Shown here: positions 28,564 to 36,824 of the stretch, one piece after another
Layout of the letters: every line of letters begins with the position of its first letter
Position numbering within the stretch: the first letter of the stretch is position 1
Assembly (NCBI GenBank): GCA_947625495.1
Contig: CANQOQ010000003.1
Span: 111,900-175,899, forward strand
DNA: 64,000 nucleotides
Origin: Candidatus Gastranaerophilales bacterium
GTDB lineage: Bacteria > Cyanobacteriota > Vampirovibrionia > Gastranaerophilales > Gastranaerophilaceae
Direction of reading: 5' to 3'
Made by a program: the position numbers and the translations under genes
The notes under the pieces: model-generated
What the model saw: only the letters and a program-made list of their open reading frames with translations
The model's database searches: none
What the model was told of the DNA's origin: nothing

Positions 28564-28622
28564 ATTACAAATATACTCTTATGTGATAGAATATAAAATG
28601 TGTTTGTTAAAGGAAAATAACA

Positions 28623-29993
28623 GTGTTTGAGAAATTTACAGAAAAAGCAATAGAAACCGTTAAATCCGCCCAAATATATGCAATAGAGTATAATCATGAA
28701 AAAATATACCCCGAACACTTACTATTGGCACTGTTAAATGACACAAACAGTATAATTGTAAAAACATTATCTTTATATAAAATTAAAATTGAAGAATTAA
28801 AAAAAGATATAGAAACGCTTTTAAATAAACGTGCGGTAATTAAGCCCGTAGAATTTGTTGTTTTTTCTGATTCTTCAAAAGAAATATTTACCAAAACTCT
28901 TGATATAGCAAAGATTTTAGGTAATTCCTACGTAAAACCCGAGCATATATTTCTTGCTATATGGGAATGCCCAAAATTGGAATTAAAAAATGTTTTAAAA
29001 GAAAAAGGTATTGAAGTAGATAAAATGAAAGAAATGTTTTATAACATTCTTTCAGCCAACAAACCAAAGAAAGTAAAACATCCTGAAATCATTGAAAAGA
29101 GAAGAAGAAATGACAGAAATGACAGCATAATATCATTAATAGAAAGTGCTGATTCCGCAAAGATATTTGACAGAGCAATAGCAAAATTGTCAACTTCGCA
29201 ATATGAGATTTTAGGGACTGAACAAATAATGCAGTCAATATTGGAGGATAATGAATCGGAAGCATCAAAAATACTTGCCGGCTTCGGCATTACTGCTTCA
29301 AGCTTTTCGGATAAGTTAAAAGAAATATCTTCTCGTCAGGCAGAATTTGGAGATAAACAAATAATATTTACGCCAAATGCTCTAAAAACATTAATGACGG
29401 CACTTGATATAGTAAGAGAATCCGGAAATGCTTCAATTCTGCCGGAACACATAATTTTGGGACTTTTAAAATCAAAAAAAGGTATAGCGTATAATATTCT
29501 AAAAGAGATGAATGTAAATGAATATCTTCTTGAAGAAAGAATAATGCAGCCTTTGGAAAAACAAAAAAATGAAACATTATATATATTGAGATTGGCAAAA
29601 CAAGAGGCAAGAAGAATAGGGAACTGCGTTGTAGGCAGCGAGTTAATACTTCTGGGTATTGTACTTGAATCTAATTCTATTGCGGCAGAAGTATTGCGTG
29701 ATTTAGGTGTCATAGTCAAAGATGCAAGAGATACTATAGAAGAATTAATAGGAGTATGTGAAGATTACACTTCAAATGAAATTACATTCAGCCAGCGAGC
29801 TAAATTAATACTTGAAGATGCTTGGAATATAGCAAAATCACAAAATAAAACAAAAACAACGGCAGATGATTTGTTAATGGCAATATGCAATCAGCCCGAT
29901 TCGGTTGCAATGAAAGCATTAAGTAAATTAGGGGTAGATGCGCTTGAAATCAGACAGGGAATTAAAAACAAACTCGAACAAATTAAAATTTGA
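28623..29993 (+). CDS. Six-repeat Clp_N protein without AAA+ domain
   Basis: The 456-aa protein consists of six Clp_N half-repeats, equal to three Clp_N domains, at residues about 1-68, 82-143, 168-236, 246-311, 314-378 and 387-453. Repeat 1 (FTEKAIETVKSAQIYAIEY, then PEHLLLALLND) is very close to the N-domain of ClpC. No Walker motif or ATPase domain follows. Clp_N domains bind substrates or adaptors, and stand-alone copies such as plant ClpT bind the Clp protease core. A role as adaptor or scaffold is inferred. The start is GTG, after aaagga. The 3' end overlaps the U32 peptidase gene by 56 bases. Confidence 0.8.
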   Translation: MFEKFTEKAIETVKSAQIYAIEYNHEKIYPEHLLLALLNDTNSIIVKTLSLYKIKIEELKKDIETLLNKRAVIKPVEFVVFSDSSKEIFTKTLDIAKILGNSYVKPEHIFLAIWECPKLELKNVLKEKGIEVDKMKEMFYNILSANKPKKVKHPEIIEKRRRNDRNDSIISLIESADSAKIFDRAIAKLSTSQYEILGTEQIMQSILEDNESEASKILAGFGITASSFSDKLKEISSRQAEFGDKQIIFTPNALKTLMTALDIVRESGNASILPEHIILGLLKSKKGIAYNILKEMNVNEYLLEERIMQPLEKQKNETLYILRLAKQEARRIGNCVVGSELILLGIVLESNSIAAEVLRDLGVIVKDARDTIEELIGVCEDYTSNEITFSQRAKLILEDAWNIAKSQNKTKTTADDLLMAICNQPDSVAMKALSKLGVDALEIRQGIKNKLEQIKI

Positions 29994-31797
29994 ACTTCTT
30001 GTTCCCGCAAATAATAAAGATATTGCAAAAAAAGCAATATTAACAGGAGCTGACGCAATATATATCGGATATTCAAAGTACGGAGCAAGAATCCAAGCCG
30101 GTAATTCTTTGGAAGATATTATTGAGCTGATTGAATTTGCTCATTCTTACAGAGTAAAAGTTTATATTACTTTAAATACTATTTTAAAAGATGAAGAATT
30201 AAAAAAAATAGAAAAACTTATAAATCGTTTATACAGAATAAAAGCAGACGGGATAATAATTCAGGATATGGGAATATTAGAACTTGATATCCCGCCTATT
30301 CCCATAATAGCAAGTACTCAATGCAATAATACTACCGTTGAAAAAATAAAATTCCTTGAAAAAACAGGATTTAAACGTGTGATATTGCCAAGAGAAATCA
30401 CATTAAAAGAAATAAGAGAAATCAGACAAAATACAACAATAGAACTTGAATGTTTTATACATGGCGCACTATGCGTATCATATAGCGGGCAATGTTATTT
30501 AAGTCATGTAATAGGTTCGAGGAGTGCCAACAGAGGAGAATGCGCTCAGCCTTGCCGCAAACAATATTCACTAAAAGATTCGGACGGTAAATTCATAACC
30601 AGAAACAAATATATATTAAGTTTAAAGGATTTAAATCTTTCTAATTATATAGATGAACTGATTAAAGCAGGAATTACTTCATTTAAAATAGAAGGCAGGC
30701 TAAAAAATGAAGCTTATGTAATAAATACAACAGCATATTACAGGCAGCTTTTAGATAATATTCTTGATTCAAACAACTTAAAGCGTTCTTCTCAAGGAAT
30801 AAGTTATTTCGATTTTGAACCAAACCCTTATAAAACCTTTAACAGAGGTTTCACGGAATTTAATATTATTAATAATAAAAAGGATTTAGCAACCGTAAAT
30901 TATTCAAAATCAATCGGGGAATTTATTGGCATTGTACAAAGCGTAAAGAAAAATTATTTTACTCTAAATACAGATATATTAAATAATGGTGACGGCATCT
31001 GCTTTTTTGATGAAAATAAAATTTTAACAGGTACTTATGTTAATAAAACGGAAGGGAACACAGTTTATCCTGCAGAAATAAAAGGAATAAAACCCAACTT
31101 AAAAATATACCGAAATTATAATAAAGAATTTGATAATCAATTACAAAACTGTGAAATAAAAAGGAAAATTCCCTTAACCTTAAAAGCAAAAGAACTAAAC
31201 ACTGGTTATATGTTTTTATTAATCGATGAAGAAAAAAACTGTGCATGCCACATAATTTCAAAAAATTATGAAAAAGCCATAAATAAAGAAAAAGCCATAA
31301 ATACATTAAAAATACAGCTTGCAAAATCAGGCACAAGTGAATTTGAAATTGAAAAAACAGATATTAATATTCAAAATATTCCGTTTATAAAAGTATCTAA
31401 AATAAATGAGATAAGAAGAATTTTAATTGAAAAAATAAGAAAAATAAGAAGAAAAAATTACAAATATGAAACAAGAGAAAATAACTTTAAAATTGCTCAA
31501 TATCCTGAAAACATACTAGATTACAAAACAAACATATTTAACGAAAAAGCAAAAAACTTTTATGAAAAAAGAGGTGCAAAAGTAAAAGAATATGCACTTG
31601 AAAGTCAAAAAACTTTTAACAATAAAACAATTATGATATCAAAATATTGTATAAAAAACCAACTCGGACTATGTCATAAACAAATGCCGATAAAAAAATA
31701 CAAGGAACCATTTCGTCTAATAGACGAATTCAACAAGGAATACCTTGTTGAATTCAATTGTAAGGACTGTGTTATGAGTATAAAAACTTTACCTTAA
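29938..31797 (+). CDS. U32-family peptidase (TrhP/RlhA-like)
   Basis: The 619-aa protein has the U32 fold. It begins FELLVPANNKDIAKKAILTG, then ADAIYIG, and contains the family signature CFIHGALCVSYSGQCYLS followed by GSRSANRGECAQPCRKQY. Bacterial U32 proteins of this size take part in prephenate-dependent RNA hydroxylation, so the old name peptidase may be misleading. The C-terminal part is a second beta-rich domain, ending in a short cysteine-containing segment. The ATG at 29938 follows aggggt and overlaps the Clp_N gene. Confidence 0.88.
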   Translation: MRLKSDRELKTNSNKLKFELLVPANNKDIAKKAILTGADAIYIGYSKYGARIQAGNSLEDIIELIEFAHSYRVKVYITLNTILKDEELKKIEKLINRLYRIKADGIIIQDMGILELDIPPIPIIASTQCNNTTVEKIKFLEKTGFKRVILPREITLKEIREIRQNTTIELECFIHGALCVSYSGQCYLSHVIGSRSANRGECAQPCRKQYSLKDSDGKFITRNKYILSLKDLNLSNYIDELIKAGITSFKIEGRLKNEAYVINTTAYYRQLLDNILDSNNLKRSSQGISYFDFEPNPYKTFNRGFTEFNIINNKKDLATVNYSKSIGEFIGIVQSVKKNYFTLNTDILNNGDGICFFDENKILTGTYVNKTEGNTVYPAEIKGIKPNLKIYRNYNKEFDNQLQNCEIKRKIPLTLKAKELNTGYMFLLIDEEKNCACHIISKNYEKAINKEKAINTLKIQLAKSGTSEFEIEKTDINIQNIPFIKVSKINEIRRILIEKIRKIRRKNYKYETRENNFKIAQYPENILDYKTNIFNEKAKNFYEKRGAKVKEYALESQKTFNNKTIMISKYCIKNQLGLCHKQMPIKKYKEPFRLIDEFNKEYLVEFNCKDCVMSIKTLP

Positions 31798-32372
31798 GAT
31801 CTTTTTAATGAAGAATATGCGGGATTAGAAGCTATTAAGTTAGCTATTGAAGTCATTTGATTACCGTCTTTAGTATATAATTTTGATAAGTAGTTTAATC
31901 TTTTAACTAATTTAGAATCATTTTGTTTTAATGAAGGATTAACACTTGTAAAAGCAACCCAGGTTTTAACTTCAGTATTCCAAGCTCTAACTTCTTCTTC
32001 ATAGGTTTTAGTATTTTCGTGGTGAACACTTTCGTGAGCGATTAAGCAAGCAACTGCTTCAACAGGAGCTGTTTTGTAGTTAGAACTGATTAAAATAACC
32101 AATCTTCCGTCAGCTGTTTTTGCTGTAACTGCTTCACAAGTACCATAACCCATTACTGCCAAGTCTCTAAACATTATTTTAATAGGTTTATTTGTAGAAT
32201 TTTGACCTTTTATAACATTTATAACCTGTGTATTATTCATTGCTTCTAATCTGTTTAAAGCAGCGGTTAAAACTTCTTGTTTAGTATTTGCAGTGAAATC
32301 ACCGGCAAATGCGGCATTAAAAGCCATCAAAACTAATGCGCTAAAAAGCACAACTATCTTACTCAATCTCAT
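31794..32372 (-). CDS. Secreted protein with HExxH metal motif, 192 aa
   Basis: The product has a clear signal peptide with a likely cleavage after AFA at residue 23. The zinc-peptidase-like motif H113-E-S-V-H117 sits in ACLIAHESVHHENTKTYEEE, followed by a helix rich in Glu and Trp. No second metal-binding segment is certain. It may be a small extracytoplasmic metallopeptidase, but its substrate is unknown and I cannot place it in a named family. It is convergent with the U32 gene, with a four-base overlap. Confidence 0.6.
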   Translation of the reverse strand: MRLSKIVVLFSALVLMAFNAAFAGDFTANTKQEVLTAALNRLEAMNNTQVINVIKGQNSTNKPIKIMFRDLAVMGYGTCEAVTAKTADGRLVILISSNYKTAPVEAVACLIAHESVHHENTKTYEEEVRAWNTEVKTWVAFTSVNPSLKQNDSKLVKRLNYLSKLYTKDGNQMTSIANLIASNPAYSSLKRS

Positions 32373-32613
32373 AACAGGGAATCCTTTTAGAACAACTATT
32401 TACTATCTCTTAATCGGTTTACCAAACCTTACAAAAAAACTTATCGGCAGATTTAAATTTAAACTTTAGTTTTTAGTTCAAATTTTAATTATTTTTGTAA
32501 CATTTCTTAAAATTTATTTAAAAGAATATGGCTATAATTCAATAAAATCAATGGTTTTTATTTTTAAGTTTTAATGATAATCTATATAGTATAATTATAA
32601 AAAAGAGGATTTT
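32373..32613. other. Divergent intergenic region before lpdA
   Basis: This 241-base gap holds no gene. TATAAT boxes at 32533-32538 and 32590-32595 face lpdA, and an aaagagga ribosome binding site follows. On the minus strand an aaaggat ribosome binding site precedes the HExxH gene. No strong -35 box is visible for either. Confidence 0.5.
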
Positions 32614-33972
32614 ATGTTTGATATAGGGATAATAGGAGCAGGGCCAGCGGGATACGCTGCAGCAATAAGAGCAAGCCAAAAGGGATTAAAAGTTGTATTA
32701 TTTGAAAAAGATTTAATAGGGGGAACCTGTTTAAATCGAGGATGTATACCGACTAAGACCATTTTACATTCGTGTAAAATTTTTCAGGATATCTCAAATG
32801 CCTCAAAATACGGGGTTGAAGCAGAAAATATATCTTTTAATTTTGAAAAAATACAGGAAAGACAAAAGACTGTTTCCGAAAAAATAAGAAAATCTCTTAC
32901 AAATTTAATAAAGAATTACGGTATAACAGTAGTTGAAGCAAAAGCTGAGATTGAAGATAAAAATATAATTAAAGCAAATAATGAAAGTTATGAAGTAAAA
33001 AATATAGTAATAGCAGCAGGTTCAAAGCCAAACAGAATAAAGTTTAACGGAAATTATAATGATAATTATGTACTTACGTCAGACGATATATTAAACATGA
33101 CAACTCTTCCCCAAAGTATTGCTATAGTTGGTTCGGGAGCTATCGGCATTGAATGGGCAAGAATATTCTCAGCATTAAAAGTAAAAGTATACATAATAGA
33201 ACTTATGGATAAATTGCTTCCGTCAGCCGATAATGAAGTTTCAGAGAGGATTTCAAGAATTTTTAAAAGAAACCGCATAGAATTTTACACGTCAACTACA
33301 ATAGAAGAAATTCAAGGAAATAAAATAAAATTATCAAACTCCAAAGAAATTGAAGCGGAAAATATATTATTAGGCGCAGGAAGAAGGATTGAAACTGATT
33401 TTGGCAGTATGTCAAAAGAACTTAAAATAGAACGCATGGTAAGTGTTGATTTAAACTTTAAAACAAACATTGATAACATATATGCAATAGGAGATGTAAA
33501 CGGAATCTCAATGCTTGCACATAGTGCAATGAAGCAGGCGGAAGAATTAATTGACTATATTATTTATAAAAAAGAACCTAAATTTAATATGGAAACAGTA
33601 CCAGCGGTTATATACGGTTCACCTGAAATAGCTTGGATAGGAAAAACAGAACAGGAATTAATAAAAGAAAATATAAATTACAAAAAATCATTTTTTCCTG
33701 TTGCTGCGCTCGGTAAAGCTTATGCTGATGATAATATAGAAGGATTTATAAAAATTCTCTCAAGTAAGGATAAAATCCTCGGAACACATATTATATCTGA
33801 AGAAGCAAGTTCTTTGATACATCAAATTGCAATAGTTATGTCAAATAATCTTTCGGTTGAAACTATTCATAATACAATTTTTGCACACCCCACATATTCT
33901 GAAGGGATATATGAAAGTATACTGGCACTTGATAATATGGCAATACATATTCCGCAGCAAAATAAAGGATAA
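32614..33972 (+). CDS. lpdA: Dihydrolipoamide dehydrogenase
   Basis: Lpd reoxidises dihydrolipoyl groups of 2-oxoacid dehydrogenase or glycine cleavage complexes. The 452-aa protein has the FAD motif GIIGAGPAGYAAAIRASQKG, the redox-active disulfide GGTCLNRGCIPTK, the NAD site AIVGSGAIGIEWARIF, and the C-terminal HPTYSEG catalytic His-Glu pair. The 2-oxoacid dehydrogenase or glycine cleavage partners are not in the window. pyk starts three bases after its stop. Confidence 0.93.
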   Translation: MFDIGIIGAGPAGYAAAIRASQKGLKVVLFEKDLIGGTCLNRGCIPTKTILHSCKIFQDISNASKYGVEAENISFNFEKIQERQKTVSEKIRKSLTNLIKNYGITVVEAKAEIEDKNIIKANNESYEVKNIVIAAGSKPNRIKFNGNYNDNYVLTSDDILNMTTLPQSIAIVGSGAIGIEWARIFSALKVKVYIIELMDKLLPSADNEVSERISRIFKRNRIEFYTSTTIEEIQGNKIKLSNSKEIEAENILLGAGRRIETDFGSMSKELKIERMVSVDLNFKTNIDNIYAIGDVNGISMLAHSAMKQAEELIDYIIYKKEPKFNMETVPAVIYGSPEIAWIGKTEQELIKENINYKKSFFPVAALGKAYADDNIEGFIKILSSKDKILGTHIISEEASSLIHQIAIVMSNNLSVETIHNTIFAHPTYSEGIYESILALDNMAIHIPQQNKG

Positions 33973-33975
33973 TAA

Positions 33976-35415
33976 ATGGAAGAATACAGAGCAAAAACAA
34001 AAATAGTAGCTACACTTGGACCCTCCAGCAGCAGCTATGAAAAAATAAAAGAACTTGCACTTTCAGGCGTAACAATGTTCAGAATTAATACCTCTCACGG
34101 AACAAAAGAAGAACATGCAGAAAAAATAAGTATAATAAGACAAATTGCAAATGAATTTAACAGAAACATTCCTATTTTAATAGACCTGCAAGGTCCCAAA
34201 ATAAGAGTAGGTCAAATAAAAGAACCGATAGAAATAACAATAGGACAGGAAATAATTCTACAGCATACAAAAGAAGAAAAAAACGGAATAATACCTGTCG
34301 ACTATGAAGGAATTGCAAAAGATGCAACAATAGGAGAAAAAATCCTTCTGGATGACGGTAAAATAGGACTTAGAGTTATAAAAACAGAAGGAGAAAAAGT
34401 ATACGCTAAAGTTGAATACGGAAATATAATAAAACCCAGAAAAGGAATAAATATACCGGGGATTCAATCCAGCCTTGAAGCTGTTACGACAAGGGATAAG
34501 GACTTTATTAAATTTGCCGTTGAACAAAAAGTCGATTATATAGCACTATCCTTTGTGAGGACAGCAGAAGATGTAAAATGTGCAAAATATTATGCTAAAG
34601 CATTCGGCGATGTTGAAATACCTATTATAGCGAAAATAGAAAAACCTCAGGCTCTTGAAAATCTTGAAGAAATAATTATAGCAGCAGACGGAATTATGGT
34701 AGCAAGAGGTGATTTAGGAATTGAAATGTCCCCTCAGGAAGTTCCTATTGCACAAAAAAAGATAATCAGGCTAACCAATATTCATAAAAAACCCTGCATT
34801 GTAGCAACCCAAATGCTTGAATCAATGATAGAAGAACCCATTCCTACAAGAGCGGAAGCCAGCGACGTAGCTAATGCGATTATAGACAGAACCGATGCTA
34901 TAATGCTTTCTGCTGAAACTGCTTCAGGCAATTATCCTGTTGAAGCCGTCAGAATGATGAATTTAATTTCTAAATCAGTTGAAGAAAGTCAGTTTATAAT
35001 GACAGATTTAGATGTTGAACTTATAGCGGAATTAAATGCAACATCACAGGCTATTGCAAGCAGTGCAGTAAATATTGCAAAGAAAATAAAAGCAAAAGGA
35101 ATATTAATATTTACAGATAAAGGCTACACTCCGCCTATTATTTCCAAATTAAAGCCTAAAGCACCAATTATAGTTGTAACAACAAAAGAAGAAATTGCAA
35201 GAAAATTAAGTATTTTCTGGGGTGTTTACACTTATGTGGATAAGAACTGCAATTCTTTACTTGATGAAGCAATGTTCAAAAAAATTGATAAACTTTTAAC
35301 ACAAAGAGCAAAATTTAACAAAGGTGATGATATTGTAATAGTTAATTCAGCTCCAAAATTAATGTCAGGTACAATTAATACCATAAGAGTTCATAAAATA
35401 GGAGAATTGCAATAA
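33976..35415 (+). CDS. pyk: Pyruvate kinase
   Basis: Pyk makes pyruvate and ATP from phosphoenolpyruvate. The 479-aa protein shows KIVATLGPSSSSYEKIKEL, the FRINTSHGT substrate site, LIDLQGPKIRVG, the catalytic IAKIEKPQALENLEEI, MVARGDLGIEM and the TRAEASDVANAIIDRTDAIM segment. Its length is standard. It ends directly before a strong bidirectional terminator. Confidence 0.98.
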   Translation: MEEYRAKTKIVATLGPSSSSYEKIKELALSGVTMFRINTSHGTKEEHAEKISIIRQIANEFNRNIPILIDLQGPKIRVGQIKEPIEITIGQEIILQHTKEEKNGIIPVDYEGIAKDATIGEKILLDDGKIGLRVIKTEGEKVYAKVEYGNIIKPRKGINIPGIQSSLEAVTTRDKDFIKFAVEQKVDYIALSFVRTAEDVKCAKYYAKAFGDVEIPIIAKIEKPQALENLEEIIIAADGIMVARGDLGIEMSPQEVPIAQKKIIRLTNIHKKPCIVATQMLESMIEEPIPTRAEASDVANAIIDRTDAIMLSAETASGNYPVEAVRMMNLISKSVEESQFIMTDLDVELIAELNATSQAIASSAVNIAKKIKAKGILIFTDKGYTPPIISKLKPKAPIIVVTTKEEIARKLSIFWGVYTYVDKNCNSLLDEAMFKKIDKLLTQRAKFNKGDDIVIVNSAPKLMSGTINTIRVHKIGELQ

Positions 35416-35444
35416 AAAAAGAGCCCATATAGGCTCTTTTTTTT
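35414..35444. terminator. Bidirectional rho-independent terminator between pyk and the HExxH membrane protein
   Basis: The stem gagcc/ggctc, with a six-base loop, is flanked by seven A on the left and eight T on the right, so it works on either strand. It separates pyk from the convergent gene at 35450. Confidence 0.88.
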
Positions 35445-35449
35445 ATAAT

Positions 35450-36334
35450 TTATGCTTCTTTAACTTTTTGTTGTTCAGCTTGCTTATTCATTATGGAATC
35501 TTTAACTTTAGTTGCTGCAAATGCCGATAATCCGAGAGCAATTGCAGAGAAAAGATAAGTGGTGTAACCTGCTATATTTGTTTTAAGTACTTTTCTTGCC
35601 AAATCTTTTGTTAAATTAGCATTAGCCCACTTACAGCCCCTTATTGATGCCATTCCTTCTTCCAATAACATCGGCAGCATAGCTGCAAATGCGATTTTAC
35701 CTGAATTATTTCTTACCGTATTTTTTACTTTTTGTGCTTTTGTAAGTTCTTTAGCATCTTCAGGTTTAGCTTCTTTTGTAAAAGCACAATATAAAGCAAG
35801 TGCGCTTGCGGCAATCATACCGGGCACTCTCATTTTTTGCATAATTTTCCAAAAACTTGATTTATTATTATTAAACGCATGTCCCATTTCATGGAAAATG
35901 GCTGTCGGTAATTTTCCTTTATTAATTAAAATTACATTTTTATCATAAATAATATTACCCATAATGTTTTTAATAGGTTTATCAGTAAAGCAGGCATTAT
36001 TACCTCTTGCAATTGCATATAACGGATTAATTAATTCGAAAATTTTATCGGGGACACAGGTAAAATTAAATCCTGGACAATTATGATTTATAATTTTTAC
36101 ACCTTTATCCGCCAATCCTGTATTTACAAGAATATCATCAGCCGTATTGCAAATTAATTTCATTTGGTCTTGTGTTAATTTTGTACACGAAGCCTTCATT
36201 CCTTTTAATGAAATTAAACTTAAAGGTGTACTAAGAAGAGGTATAACTTGTGATATTGCGGCAGCACGAACTGACCCTTTTTCTTTTACTCTCGAGCTTT
36301 CTGGTAATTTTCCGTTGAAACTTATATTCGTCAT
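35450..36334 (-). CDS. Membrane protein with gluzincin-like HExxH motif, 294 aa
   Basis: I do not recognise the family. H148-E-M-G-H152 in TAIFHEMGHAFNNN is a metallopeptidase-type motif, and E225/E226 in MLLEEGMASIRG could provide the third metal ligand. Hydrophobic stretches lie near residues 172-186, 213-225 and 255-272. The N-terminus is MTNISFNGKLPESS, with no signal peptide. I chose the ATG at 36334 because aaagga precedes it. A start 11 codons upstream lacks a ribosome binding site. It may be an integral membrane protease, and its activity is unproven. Confidence 0.6.
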   Translation of the reverse strand: MTNISFNGKLPESSRVKEKGSVRAAAISQVIPLLSTPLSLISLKGMKASCTKLTQDQMKLICNTADDILVNTGLADKGVKIINHNCPGFNFTCVPDKIFELINPLYAIARGNNACFTDKPIKNIMGNIIYDKNVILINKGKLPTAIFHEMGHAFNNNKSSFWKIMQKMRVPGMIAASALALYCAFTKEAKPEDAKELTKAQKVKNTVRNNSGKIAFAAMLPMLLEEGMASIRGCKWANANLTKDLARKVLKTNIAGYTTYLFSAIALGLSAFAATKVKDSIMNKQAEQQKVKEA

Positions 36335-36416
36335 TTTTACATCCTTTACTTTTCTAAATATCTTCATAAAACATATAAAGGTTAAAAATTGACTTAATTT
36401 TTAAAATATTAAGAAA

Positions 36417-36824
36417 TTATAATATTTTTTGATAATTTATAGAATTATTCTGCTCGATATAGTTATGAAGCTTTTGAATTAAAGCAGGTGAAAAATTATA
36501 GTTATTATCTGCGGGGATAATTTTAATAAACGAGTTGAATCCGTCTTTTGAACATACAGAAGCAATAAATTCTTTAGTATATGCCTTAAATAACACACTT
36601 CCGGTTTTAAATTGAATTTCTTCAATTGAATAATTATGTTCATTTAGTGCTGAAAGCAGTAAATATAGCAAATTTTCGGAAGTAGTTTTATAAGTTTTAG
36701 CAAAATCATTGGAAGAAGGAAAAACCTTTACCTGATTTGATGTGTTAACAATACTGTCCGCAAAAACCGTTCCTGCATTAATAAATGTTAAATATAAAAT
36801 AAGAATTAGCGCAAATTTCTTCAT
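36417..36824 (-). CDS. Secreted hypothetical protein, 135 aa
   Basis: The product carries a signal peptide (KKFALILILYLTFINAGTVF) and then a small soluble domain of about 110 residues with no recognised motif. Its ATG overlaps the stop of polA by one base (taatg), so it is translated from the polA transcript. The function is unknown. The segment SIEEIQFKTGSVLFKAYTKE looks like the core of a small alpha/beta domain. Confidence 0.6.
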   Translation of the reverse strand: MKKFALILILYLTFINAGTVFADSIVNTSNQVKVFPSSNDFAKTYKTTSENLLYLLLSALNEHNYSIEEIQFKTGSVLFKAYTKEFIASVCSKDGFNSFIKIIPADNNYNFSPALIQKLHNYIEQNNSINYQKIL

